NCBI RefSeq assembly: GCF_047663525.1
Contig: NC_092591.1
Coordinates: 48,709,501-48,773,500 of the forward strand
Source: Anas platyrhynchos
Lineage: Eukaryota > Chordata > Aves > Anseriformes > Anatidae
Length of the DNA: 64,000 bases
Reading direction: 5' to 3'
Numbering within the stretch: the first letter of the stretch is position 1; each line of letters begins with the position of its first letter. Under the pieces are notes generated by a model. The model was not told the origin of the DNA, searched no databases, and worked only from the letters and a program-made list of their open reading frames with translations. Positions 24,201 to 36,880 of the stretch are shown here, piece by piece. The position numbers and the translations under genes are program-made.

Positions 24201-27200
24201 GCTTTTAAAAGCCTCTTGTTTTATATGCCTTCTGGGCACAGAGGCTTCAATTTAAAAACATCACCACTAAACCAAACAACCAAACTGACAAAAGTCATCT
24301 CAGGGAGAGCAGTTGAGATGTAAAAGCAACTCAATATTCACAGTGCCCCTTGAGGTAAAAGTCTTCCACTGAGGTTTGAAGGACAGTAACCCCCAAATCA
24401 GACCAAATGGGGAGATTATGACTCCCTGGTAATGAGGTGTTCTTAATTTGGCTCTTCAGAGTTTATATCTGTGAATTCTTAACTATCTAGGCTCCTGAGA
24501 TGGAGAGTAAGAGGAAGTAGAGGGATGCAAGATGGTGGAATGTGATTGCATCCCTTTGCATACTGCCACCATGGGACACTTCCATGTAAAATAGAGGGAA
24601 AAAATAGACAGGAAAAGTAGAGTCAGACAAATATTTCTATTTCTGTGGCCTGATGATAAGCATAAAATCTGTGTGCTTTCTCCCCAGTGCTATCTGATTT
24701 TCCAGCTTCTTCTCCCACAGTTCAAGGCTCTCATATTTTTCTTTTCCTAGTGGAACTCATCAAACAGCAAAATACTGGAACTTTCCAAAACAGCCCCCTC
24801 ATATATATATATTTTTAAATAGTATTATTATTTTGCTTTTATTACTTCCTTTTCTGATCCATCACTGTCAGAAAGTCTATGCTCAGGATAGACTCAGTTG
24901 AGTAGAAACAGCTACTAAACCACTCCTCCAGGAGACTCTCCTGCATTTGTTTTCACAGGCAGCTTCTCCTTCACCACCAGCCCCATGTCCCCTGGACCCA
25001 CCTGATCAGGTTGGGACCTAGAAGTCCCCACCTCTGTCCTGGGAAGAGGGGAAACCCGTTCTGAACTGCCTGCCCTTGACCTGATCCTATGCTCCCTGGC
25101 CATGTCTTCAAAAGTAACTGGTGTCTGTGGACCAGCATAGTTGTGATGGACAGCAGCAAAATTCTGCATGCAGAGCTGAGAATTTGGGACATCCTGCCAG
25201 TAGGATTTTGCAGGTCCAAGAGGTTGAGGTAGTACTCCAATGTTGAGGACTTAATCTGCCAGGAGAACAAACAATTTGAAGCTTACTCACTGATTTTTTT
25301 TTTTCCATGGTTGGCTCTGAGGACTGTTTTATTATTATTATCGTTTATTTATTTATTTTTACAATTCTTTAATGCTCTCTATTCAGGACAGTTGTAAGGC
25401 TGATGCTTCAGTGCAGTGTCATGAAGAACTCCCTTCATAGGTGGCCTCAGTGCCACTGTGATACTGTAATGAGTGATGAGTGACTGTCCCTCTTCACCTG
25501 ACTCGTGGTGGTAACACATGCTGCAACTGCCATCAAAACAAACTTCTACAGAGTCAGCAGCTTTTCAGGACTCCTGATATCTTTTATTCTCACTGCTAGA
25601 TTAGTGCATATTATTATTATTTTTAAATCAAATTTTCTGAAGACACAGAGCAACTTGAACAGATAAACAGGAGACCTCATCTCTACAAATCATTACAAAT
25701 GCCAAAATACCCAGCCAGCAAAAGCAGAAGAAATAAGCGCTTTGGTAGAATTTAGCTTAAAAGATGAATTTTCCAGTCAGATTCTGGAATTATTAGCTAA
25801 ATCAGTGTTTCTATTTCTTTTTGTAGAACATGTTGAGAACAGGCTGGCTCTCGCTACATACTCCAGGTGTAAGTACTTGGTTCTCATCGGTGTCTGTATA
25901 TACGTGGGGGTGGGTGGGTGTATTTATGTGTGGGTGAATGGATATGGAGGTCCTGGTGAATCTAACCGTCAAACAATACTGAAGTACCTTGGGATAGAGA
26001 ATAGATGAAATTAAGCTATCTTGGACCACGTTAAGAGGCCATTATGACAAATAGGTTCCAGTTTTATAAGAGAACCAACGCTACACCCACCACTGTTCCT
26101 GTGCCATATTGACACAAGCCATGGTATACGTATCTTTTATAAGTAGGTTCCCAGGGAAGTAACCTGAAAAGGAGGAAAGTATAGGAACTGTGTCCCCCAA
26201 GAATATTCATGATCTCACTATGCTAGGGAAGTTCACCTTGTTGACTACCATTGCAGTATGAGGGTGGCCTTACTAATGTGAACTGGTGGAGCCCTCAGGG
26301 AAGTAATGGCACCAGTTCACAAAATAGCCTTTGCATGGAAGGGTCCTGCATGCATGTTGAAGGTTTTTTTATGTCCTGTTGAAGAAATACTGAAATATTT
26401 GGAAAAAAAAAAAAGAAAAAAAAAGAAAAAGAGGGAGGCTAAGAGGAGCCTGGGCTCTTCAAAAATCCTTTTGCCACAAACAAAAGTCCTAATGCATTTT
26501 TCTGCACTCTGTCCTGTCCGTGCAAAGGGACCAGCATCCAATTGGATTATAGCACTGCTGATTACTTATGATTCCCTTCCTGTGAGGACAGGCCCTGATG
26601 TGTTGTTTTTTGATAACACTGGCTCCTTTAGAGCAATAATGCTGGTACAGTTTCCTGTCTAATCGTAGTGCAATTACTGCACCTCAAATGGGAAAACATT
26701 TAGAAGAACCCAGTTTTAGCTCAGAAGAGATAACAGGAACATTTTCTTGCAAATCTGTAGTTAGACTTGAGCTCATGCAAGCATCTCCCATGGCTACACG
26801 TGACAAAAATCAAAAAGAGAGGAGAGGCTGAGGGTTGTTCTTATCTACCATGTTCCTGTATGATCAGGATCCCCTGCTGCTTGCATGGTTTGGGATCTGG
26901 GATCTTGTTCATGCCCACTGTTGTAAGGGAATGTGGAATCTTTTCCTTCCACTTCCCTAATCTGAATTTGGTCTAGTTTCATGGTGAACAGCACTTGCTA
27001 TTACTGATTTCTTTTCAACAATCAATGCTAACTGAGCTAGTGAGCTTGGCAAGTTCCTCACTGATGGAAGGTGACTGCATCCGAAAGGAGTAGGCTATAC
27101 TTCAGTGGCTTGCAGAGACATTATTAGAGCTGCCTTTGCCCAGCTGGTAAACTCATTCTTATTTTCAAATGAATTAGCCAAACCAGTGTCAGAACAAAAT

Positions 27201-29361
27201 CAAAGGTTAAAGGGCTAGGAATGCATGGCCTTTTCAGACCAGGCTGCCTTACTAAGGTGAGGCTGTGGTAGCTTGCTAATGAAGCGGAATGAGATTACAC
27301 TGCTTTAGTCTGTTATGTGCTCCTGCTTGTGAGGTAGTAAGTTCACTTCTGAGTCCAGCACATCACACTAACTCTTTAGAAATGATCAGAAACAATTGAA
27401 TATGAATTCTCTTAGTCTGTGCAAAGCTCTTGTGAACTCTAGATTATGAAGAGTTGTATTTTGCTGTACACAACAGTGGCCTTGAAACAATGGGTGAGAC
27501 AACGTGCCAGTGTTTGAAGTTAATGTACTGGTGGGGGGGCTGTTCTGCAGTTTGAGCTTATTTTTTTATACTGGTCTTATTATATTGAATGTCATTCCAT
27601 CTGGCCCAACATTTTCTCAATGACAGACCTGATTTGCTCAATAATTTTAAGAGGCACATTCTTTGCATCTTACCCACTTGAAAGATTATTCCAGCAGAGT
27701 GATATAACCAAAGACAGTACTAATCGGTAGTTTTGAAAGCAGACTGACAGAACATCTGAGGAAAAATAGTCTCACTGTACATCTCCATTTACACAGGATG
27801 CACTGAGGTCAGTTGACTTCATTGTAGTCAAGATTTCCTCCCTAGTTCTGTTTCTATCTCTGCTACTGATCCTCAGTGTGACTCTAAGAAATAATATGAT
27901 ATAAACCCCTCATTGACATGCTTTGGTGTTTAAGTGAAGCCAGAAGTGTGACACAGTTTGCTTGGACTCCTGGATTTTTTCTGGTGATTCAGAGTTTTCT
28001 GCAGAACTCGTGCACCCAGGGATTTCCATCTGAGGCTGAGGCGTGTGCTTCCGACCTCTTTGCTGGAGAACTCTCTGGATACAAAGGGTGTGTGTCTGTG
28101 CTGAGAGAAGCCCTATCTCACTGAAGTAGAGCAGAGAGAGGAAATGACTCAATCATCAAAAGGCCCTCCTTCCTCAGGGAACTATCCTTAATCAGTATTA
28201 TCCCACTACAATAATACTATTTCAGAAGGACTGTGAACCAGAGCACTGCGTAGCCATGTAAACTGCTTCCTGTATTTGCCAAACAAAACAGCAGTCAGCA
28301 ATTAATAGAATTTAGCTATTAGTCCTGCTATGATAAAACAACAAACATGGCTGTTAATCCTGCCGCCCATCTTGGTGCAATCCTTCTCCCAGCAAGAGTC
28401 CTTTTCAGTTTGGAGATGCCTTACCTGCTCTTCCATAGTTTTTGTTTTGTTTTGTTTTGTTTTTTTTACCAAGAAAGAATAAACAAGATTGCTTGCATTT
28501 TGCTTGGCTTAAAATGTCATAGCTATGAAAATTGTCCTCATTACCCTTGCAAGAGCTATAGCAAAGCTTCCTCCTGGGATACCCTGATTAGTCATTGCTT
28601 TAGAATTAAGCTGGGATACTTTGTGTTGCTTGCCAGGGATCCTGTACAATCTCTACCTTTTGGTGCTTGATAATAGGCAGCTACAGAAATTGGCAGTGGA
28701 AGCTACAGAATAAAGCAACGGGTCCTTCAGAGCTTGGGGACCAGGAGTATTACAGAGACTCAGCTCTTCATAATTAACTCTGATTAGACACAGCCACAGA
28801 TGTGCAGCATCTCAGCAACAAATGGACCATTTGTTCTTCTTTGATTTGATAGAAGAGAACCTCATGATGTGACAAGAAAATGCCATTTGTAACTTGCTCT
28901 CCCCTCACCATTTCCCTTCTATGGCTGTCAATCAGCCATCTCCAAGGCTGAGCACGGAGGGTTTTGCAGGCTGACTTCTCTATGTGTCTGGCAGTAAAAA
29001 TCATACCGTGGACGGGACAGAAATTTCTCTTCCTATGGTCAAGACTATTGCTGCTGCGAGTGTAATTGGGGAAGAATGTCTCATGTAGGAACCTCAACTC
29101 TAGCATAGCTGGCCTTGTTTAACCATGTGGTGAGCAGAAAGACTTGGATTGGGAGAGCTTTCATGACAGTATCAAATAGTATGAAACACGTGAATATAGG
29201 AACAAGACTGGGTAAATGCTAAATAAAAGTGGAGAGCTAGATTAAAATAACAAGCATACCAAATACACAGTAGACAAAAATCATTATTACATATGTTAAT
29301 TTTGATGTGGAAATTTTTAAATATGCAAAGGAATCTCAAAAAAGATGTAAAAGTCTTTGCC

Positions 29362-29394
<33 letters not shown>

Positions 29395-32300
29395 CTCCCA
29401 CATACTAAAAGTGGATTTTGGGTATATCAAAAAAGAACTTTAAATATTTCAGTCAGATAATTATGTGTCCAAAGAGATGTTCAGGATCCCCAGCTACTCA
29501 GGATGACTTCACCAGTCTGGGGTTTGCTCCTGAGAATAAATTAGCTGATAACCAAACAGACTTAGCATGGGCATTTCAATATGCTTTGTAAACATTTGCT
29601 TTGAAGTCTTTCTGTGCAGGCTGCATAGGCTTACGGAAGTCTGACTCCCAGGGCAGAGCTTTGACTGGGAGGCTTCAGAACAAAAACACGGAACCGACCT
29701 TGGGGTTTGGGTTTGGGTCTAGTTATTTTCTTTTTTAACCCAAATGTAGGAATTAGATGTTTCAAATGCACAAGGATTCGATCAGGAACAGAACAGTGAA
29801 AGAGAACATGTGCCTTTAATTTTCTTGGAAATACAGATTGCAAACTTCAGTGTCTACCTCAGCTCATTTCTGGCTACTGCCTCAGTGGGAATGATAAAAA
29901 TGCAAAATCAGGACATTAGGGTCTTCTCATCACAAGAGATGAAACAAATGGCCTAAATTTATGGCTGATGTAATTTCACTCAAGTCGGTAGAGTTACATT
30001 GCAGATTCTCACCATATGCTTAGGCTTTTTTATATATGATGAAGCTGAATGGCATTGATGGTACTATGACAGCTGTGATGTCTTTTTTCAACTCTAAAGA
30101 AAATGCCTGAAAACCTTCCACTGTATAATAATCCAGAAGGGATAAGTGTAGTAACAGTGAAGTTGTATATCTGATGCTCAAGTCTTTAAATTGCAAGAAT
30201 AGTGTCAAGGAACTTTTTAAAAGAGACTCTCCTTTAAGTTCTCTGTATACAAACAAGATGTCACCTGAACAACAAAACTGCATCTGACCTCAAATGGCAA
30301 AGCTCAAAAAGAGCCAGTGATGGCACCAATTAAATGAATACGAGGCATGGCTAATAATGAAAAGTGACAAAAATAAATCTTTTCCAGAGTACATTGACTA
30401 CCATCAAGGGTACAGAGTTCCTGCTGACATGCTTAACTGAACTTCTAGTTGTAACTTGGAAAAAAAAAAAAAGTGGTTAAAATACTTTTCTGCGTTGGAT
30501 AATCTTATTTTTACTTTGCTTGAGAAAACAATGAAATATATATTTCATTTGAGACTCTATTTGAAAACCACTAAAATTGAAGAGTTCTTTCCACAAGATT
30601 TGTATTAGAAAATAAACTGATGGGGTGAGGAAGGATGGTCTTTGAAGGACTCAGGAGATGTTAATTCAGCTCTTGGCTGTGCCACAGGTTCCCAGGGTGA
30701 TCTTGGGAAGACTGCCTCATCTGCCTGTGGAAGCTTTCCATTTGAGTAGTCAAATGATCCTGCTTCCTTTCTACTGCCATTGTCTGGCTTGTCCTTGGGA
30801 ATTGTTTGGGTGGGATCCATCGCATACTGGAGTTTGTACAGCGGAATCCCAGCTGAGGTAAAATTATGTAGAAGGACATGGGAGTTAATGGAAAAAGCAG
30901 TTTGGTGGGAACAACATTAATTACTAAACATTATTTAAAAAAATGAGCAGTTGAACTAGCAAAACATTAAAAAAAAAATAATCCTTGAGGCAGCTTGTTC
31001 TCATATTTTGTGCTGAAATTGAAAAACAAGAGACATAAACAGAAGAAAATTTAATGTACTCTTTCTTAAAATTTCATTGTTAGAGATGTCTACCAGAGGG
31101 TTAGCAATTTCAAACTTTTAGCTTCTGAAGATACAAGATTAGATTATTCTGAATACACTGCTGTAAATATGGAACAACACTTCCAAGACTTTAAAAAAGA
31201 AAAAAAAAAGTTTGTGGCTGCAGCTCAAAGAAAAAACAGGACTAAGGTTTAATCAAAGAGAAAATTCATTAGATGCTCAATGAAACAACAAAGAAACAAG
31301 AGTATCAAGAATATCAGCAGGGCTTTCCAGAATTTGTTGTGGTATTTATATGGAAATTGTGCAAACAAAACTGCACAGAAAATGTTAGATATGTCCCATT
31401 CTTTTGCCATACTCCAACTGTGTATCTTAAAGCCATTCAAAAAAAAAAAAAGGTAGATATAAAATGATAAATCCACCAGCTATCCAGCTAGAGCTCTCTC
31501 TGGCCTAGACTGTAGTCACCATCTCTTGGAACGAGCTCAAGGTTTTAGGAAGGTGAAAGGGGGGGGGGTGAGGGTGATTTTGAGCCTCACTAGACTCAAA
31601 TATCCCTCATATTGTCCCTGTATGAACTGTCTCAAAGTTGGAAAAAACAAAGTAAAGCTCCATTGAGCTACTTCATAACAAGACTGGAGTGGTGGTAAGC
31701 AGCCCAGACCACAGCACAAGACAAGTCCTCCTTGTTTGGAATAAAAAGGCAGCGGCTGTGACTTCTTTCCACTGAGGTATCCAAAGGATGACTGTCTGGT
31801 ACCTCCCTCCATCCTTCACATTTAGTAGGAGCAATGCTCCTTCTAGTCAGCAGCATTATATTTGGCATTTGCAGGGCTTGATTCAATAACAGGATCCAGT
31901 AATATTTCCCATTTGTTATTGCTGCCACATGTTACCCAAACAATCAAAATCCTTAACCTTCTTCAAACAATTTTCTGGGAGATGAGTCAGTGTTTAAGAA
32001 TAGCTGCACTGGCAAGATGGGGAGGCTGTTTCTAACAAGTAGGCACATTTTAAATGAACAGTGAAACTTCTGGGGAGCTATTTGAAGAGATTCTCCATCT
32101 TCATTAGAATATCAGAAATAACATTTGCATTTCTATATCTGTCACTATTCCATTCTATTTAGCTTAACCAATCCAATTTGGATAGAAGATCTGTTTTCCT
32201 CTAAATTTGCGAGCTGTGCATCCCATAGATACATTCTTGTTCAGAATAAATCATGAGTAATGGAGACCTGAATGTGTTTAATGTCTATGATAACCCAAGG

Positions 32301-33950
32301 CAAATTTGCAAATTAAACCTTTGTTTATTATGGCAACTGATCAGGAAAATCTTCTTTCAAGATAAAAACATTAATTCAGAAGAAGCAGAGGCACAATATA
32401 TCAAAGTCTTTGGCAATAAAAAGAGGAAAAAAAAAAAGTTGGCATATCTGGATAAAAGACACAAGCCCAGGTGGGTAACCATTCAACCCAACATGATACA
32501 AAGTCAGCCTTTCCTGGGAGTACCAGTATGCTGGGCAAGATAACAACGGAGTAAAAAGATGACATTTTTCTAACTTTAATGGCAAAGAATACAAAGGGTC
32601 AGATCCATCATGCCTTTGTTAAACCAAGTCCGTAGAGACTTTTCTTGACACAACCAGATCTATCAAAAGAGGAAGAAAACACAGTTAGTACCCAGTAGCA
32701 ACAGATTCTTGTCAAGTTCTCCAAAATTACTTTGTAAATATCTTTTCTTCAATGCTAGACTTGCCCCTGGCTATTAAACATCTATGCAATTGTAGAAATA
32801 CTTGAAAGACTGCTCAGTGCTAAAACTCAGAATAAAATAAAAGGTTTTCTTGTGCAGTCTGATATGTATACAGACATACAGTAAAATAGATCCCCTTCTG
32901 ATGGTCATACAAGACTGCAGGAAACACACTCACATGAATTTGTCTACACCTAAATTATGCAGTCACTGTTAATCTAAGAGAGATTCCTCAAGAGTACAGC
33001 AATATCTATTGTAAGCAGAAGGGGTGAGCTTTCCTTGTGTGAGGAAACATTCGTGTCCCTCTGGCCACATTTCTGTTTCTCCCTTGTTCCCTGAGCTTCT
33101 TATATATTGTCATGTGCCCCTATTACTCTAGGCATGCCATGAAAAGCACGTTCTGGCCTGGAATATTTGCAGATGAAAGCCTAGTATCACGGAGATCCTC
33201 ATAACACACAAATATTCTGGCAGAACTCGGTAGGGCTGCACAAAATCTCACAGTCAGTTATGTACCTGTGTACCTGAGTGGTTCCAGAGCAGGAGCAGAC
33301 ATGGTATTGATACCAACATGCAGAACATCATTTTTCTCCCTGATATGCTTTAATCAAAACTACTACCTAACAGGGTGGAATGTATACAGAATTGTGTAAG
33401 AAATGTAGGATATTTACAACTGAAATAAAATCTCCTACCCAATAAAAGTGCATGGTGCGAGAAATACCTGGAATGGAGGATTACAAATGTGTCGCCCTGC
33501 TAGCAGAACAAAAATGTTATGGGAAGAGAAGGAGCTTCTTGCAATTTCTGACCAGGCACAGAGGGAGCAGGAGCCAGGTCACTGGGAAAATCAGAGCAGC
33601 CACAACTCACCTGCCTGCCTATCGGCCCTTCAGATGGTTCTCCTAAAAGGCTGTGGGTACCCGTGAGGGTGGGCTCCCCGGAGGGAGCTGGCTGCTATTC
33701 CCACCAGATCCTAGCTGTGGAGAGCTCAGAAGTTGGCTCTAAGAATGTTATTCCCTTGAGATACTTCCTTAAAAGTAAAAGCTTTTGAAGAGGGAAGGTG
33801 AGAGGATTAAAAGACAAGGTATTTCTGGTTCATTCATGGCTGATGAAGAAAACTGCTAGGAGGCAACCTGGTCTCCTGAAAATGCAGTCACTAGAAATAC
33901 CCTGTACTGCTGGCCAAAACTTACCATCCATCCTCATCTGAGGTAACCTT
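21261..33950. other. Intergenic AT-rich DNA: no gene seen
   Basis: I found no recognisable coding gene in 12.7 kb. Simple repeats include A-rich (AAAAAAT)n at 23162-23207, an A/G tract at 26403-26432, (TTTTG)n at 28438-28467 and T30 at 29365-29394. There is also a short telomere-like (TTTGGG) run at 29701-29718. A half E-box/GATA pair (CTG at 24643, TGATAA at 24654-24659) is noted. Overlapping minus-strand ORFs at 24.9-25.3 kb and plus-strand ORFs at 33.45-33.67 kb show no known domain. Confidence 0.65.
29365..29394. repeat. Poly(T) tract of 30 bases
   Basis: This is an uninterrupted T30. CR1 elements do not end in poly(A), so a pure tract this long could be slippage or the end of an inserted poly(A) copy. 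I see no recognisable inserted sequence next to it. Confidence 0.85.
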
Positions 33951-34360
33951 TTTCTTAAATTCTGCAGGCATAGGGCCGCTGGGCTGAGCTCCCCAAACAT
34001 GCCGCAAAATTGTTCTCTGAGTGGACAGGCCGTGTCTTGCTGAAATGCAGCTGAAGGCGCTGATAATGTTACTTAACAATAGAGCAAGAAACACAAGGTA
34101 TAAACACGGCCAGCGAGGCTCAGGCACATGTTGCCGAGTGCTTTCTCTGCAACATGATGATAATGAGGAGACAGCTATCCCTCCCCCCGTATGTCCTGGT
34201 GTCTCAGAAAGAGCAAGCCAAGACGGAGGAAAGGGAAAGGCTGTGTGGTCAGCGGGTGGGGCGAGACCACCACCTCGCACGCATCCTTATCGGCTGTCAC
34301 AGAGAGGCAAACACTCCTTTCACAAGGGTGTGTAAAATAGTCTTCAAAGTGATAGCAACG
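33951..34360. promoter_or_regulatory. Candidate haematopoietic enhancer with E-box/GATA composite
   Basis: About 400 bp, CpG-retaining and distinct from its surroundings, pack together haematopoietic motifs. They are an E-box CAGCTG (34048-34053) with TGATAA (34061-34066) at composite spacing, an E-box CACATG (34125-34130), a second TGATAA (34158-34163) and an ETS-type AGGAA (34227-34231). RUNX-type TGTGGTC (34244-34250), KLF-type GGGTGGGGCG (34254-34263) and CTTATCGG (GATAA on minus, 34277-34281) follow. TAL1-LMO2-LDB1-GATA complexes bind exactly this kind of E-box/GATA pair. The block lies 30 kb upstream of LMO2 and 17 kb upstream of CAPRIN1. Its activity is inferred. Confidence 0.5.
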
Positions 34361-34418
34361 GAACCAACTGAGAAATGTCCTGTAAAAAGAATAAAAAACA
34401 AAACCTTTTTTTCTGCTT

Positions 34419-34456
34419 TCTCTCTCTCTCTCTCTCTCTTTTTTTTTTTTTTTTTT
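34419..34456. repeat. (TC)n-T18 composite microsatellite
   Basis: About 10 TC units are followed by 18 T. The structure and orientation match the tract at 19007-19044. Reverse-strand ORFs rich in K/E/R are produced by it. Confidence 0.9.
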
Positions 34457-36099
34457 CTTTCCCAAACCCTTCCTTAAGACCGAATCTGCAGCCCATAGCC
34501 CTGCGTAATGAAACAACCGTGTTAAGCAAGTCACCTCCGAGGATCACTCTCTCTAACTTTTGGTAAATGCCGCCGGTGAACCCTTTGTCAAATGTCACAG
34601 TGTGTGCCAGGGCACAGTGCAAAGAGGAAATGTACAAAACGTACTGAGCACTGGGAAACTTGTGTGGGAGGGTGGGTCAGTGGGTTGCAGGGTGAGTAAC
34701 TTGTCAGTGCAAAGGCACTTAATCATGTGTTTGTTGGGTTTTAATCTTCAAGCTAGTTCTTATTTGTGGAAAGTTGTATGTAAGCGTACTTTTTACACAT
34801 CCTGAAAGACACAGTGGGCCAAATTCATCACTGGGCCGACACCACTGGCTGCAGAGGACTCAGTGATCCAAAATGATCCAAATATTTGTTCTGGAAGTGG
34901 CTGAACTTCTTCACCTCTGCTGCAGTGGGGGATATGGAGGGGCTCAGCAACTTCACTGAAGGCATAAGTGAATATAATAAAGTAGGCCCAAATGAGAGGG
35001 GTTCGCAGGAGGGAATTGATTCTTGGAGAAACATGTTCTGGGCAGGGAAAAAGAGGGAGAAGAAGGAGGGGAAAACAAAAATGAAAAGAGGTGAAGGAAG
35101 CTAGCGAAGAGGATAGAGAGGAAAGTCAGGGAATGGGATGCTGTACGTGATTAAGGCCAAAAATGTAGCTGGAACACGGTGACAAGAAAACACATGGTTT
35201 ACTGTTGTGGAAGCATTCGAGTGCATCCATTTATATAACGACCCATCTTTATAGAAACAATGCACAGAAGGACTTTAAAGCTCAAATCATAAACACTTAA
35301 TGCTAGGTTTTTTGCCCATAACAGAGATGTGAATAACAATGAATAACAGAAAAAGTCACGGTAAAGTCGAAGTCACAGTCCAGTTTGCTTTCTCCATAGT
35401 ACACAAACAAGGAGACATTTCATGGCATTGAAAGGCAGTATTTTTTTTAATGGACAACGATTTTATCTTTTACCCAATGAACAGTTATTCTACACAACTC
35501 ATCACCATGATGTTTAAAGCCAAATATATAGGAAGACTCCAGGTGGGACATGACAAATAATGAAAGTATTCCCAAACACAACAGGTGAAGAGGGAAAAAA
35601 AAAAAATGCAACAACAAAAAATCAGAACAAAAACTCCTGCATTTTTAACTATTTCACTACTAACCAACAGACACTAGAAGGCAATTTTGTGTTTTCTTTT
35701 CATCATAATTCCACATTAAATTTCATCTCTAACTGCTGCCGAAGTCCTGTAATGGAAGAAGAAGGGTTGCTGATCCAGCCTAAGAATTCCATCATCATCT
35801 GCAGCAGGACGGCTTGTTAAGTACTCTTTCCACCCAGACTCTCATCATTCATTGACTTCAGGGAACGGGGACATGGGCATGAGATCTGAACGGCTAACAT
35901 TTTAAAAAAAGCGGCTGTAATAGCTATAACTTAAGGAATTAAACCAAACTTCCTTGTACAGTGATCTTGAAATATCTGATATATTAAAGAAGATCAGTAC
36001 CTCCAAGGCCTTCAAGTACTTTCAAATGACATGTTAATGGCATTTGTTACTTTCAGTTAGTAGAAATCAGTCATATATTAAGCTTTAATGATAAAACAC
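34457..36099. other. Intergenic DNA: no gene seen
   Basis: This is unique sequence without recognisable coding content. A purine-rich stretch at about 35.04-35.10 kb encodes a Lys/Glu-rich chance ORF. No known repeat family was recognised. Confidence 0.6.
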
Positions 36100-36329
36100 A
36101 GCATTGGCATCATGAACATCTTTGTATATGAATGATTTAAAGACGCTTTGCAAGAACAGGCATGTTCACTTGCAAGGCAGTGCTGAATCAGTACTTAGCC
36201 AGGATCAGAAGAACAAACAGAGCAGTGAATCAGTTAAAAATGAGAAAGGTAGTGGAGCATGTGCAAAAATACAAACAGCTGTGGGAGTGAGAGAGACTAC
36301 CAGGTGACTAGCTGAAGGCAATAGCTCTA

Positions 36330-36880
36330 GAAGGAGATCCTGGCAAAAGAAGATCCTGCTGATCAAAATAATTATGGAAGTGTAAGCTTATTGTCAGTAC
36401 TGAGAAAAATTCTGTTGAAAGCAATAGTCAACAGATCAAAGCTAGTTTTAGAAGGAGTAGTGAGACAAAAAGTGTGGCTGCAGACCAGGATGAAGTTGCA
36501 TTAATCAGATATTCAGATTTTTACAGTTGATGAAAAAAAAAAAAAAAAGAAAGAAAAAAGAAAGAATGAGGTTTTAAAGTGTTTGTTATTTTCCTTGATG
36601 CTATGAAGGCATTTGATTTGGTTTGGAAGGAGTCATTTTAGAACACTGAAGAAATAATAAAATATTCAGATAAGGATGTTGGTAGTATAAATGCTGGGAA
36701 CTCCTGCAGTGCTATGGAATTGGCAGAAAATTAAGCAACTGGTTCAAACCAAGCCTGGTATGAAACAAAGGACTATGAATTCATCATATACTTCAAATGG
36801 ACATTAGGTTAGTAAATGAGTTGAAGCATGTGACAATGGAAGATCTAAATTTCACATTATGCAAATGATACTGCATAATT
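36330..36880 (+). mobile_element. Decayed LINE reverse transcriptase (non-CR1 type, RTE-like?)
   Basis: Conceptual translation in shifting frames gives landmarks of a non-LTR retrotransposon reverse transcriptase in the right order. From about 36340 it reads DPADQNNYGSVSLLSVLRKI, the N-Y-R-x-I-S-L-L-S block. From about 36480 it reads CRPG*SCINQIF, the G-F-R-x-G-R-S-x-x-D-Q-I block. At 36579-36635 it reads VFVIFLDAMKAFDLVWKE, palm motif A with its catalytic Asp. At 36855-36875 it reads HYANDTA, motif C with D changed to N. Stops, frame changes and an inserted A-rich tract (36533-36565) show it is long dead. The wording of the blocks differs from CR1 and fits RTE-like or similar clades. The exact clade is uncertain. 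Confidence 0.7.
36533..36565. repeat. A-rich tract inside the LINE fossil
   Basis: A run of 16 A is followed by gaaag units. It lies between two reverse transcriptase blocks and separates them by more than expected. Confidence 0.85.

Noticed and set aside
24915..25308. Overlapping minus-strand ORFs of 66-99 codons
   Set aside because: Three frames are open at once, with no recognisable domain and no supporting splice structure. I could not link it to a gene or transposon family.
29701..29718. Telomere-like TTTGGG repeat
   Set aside because: There are only three units and the motif is not TTAGGG. It is ordinary simple sequence.
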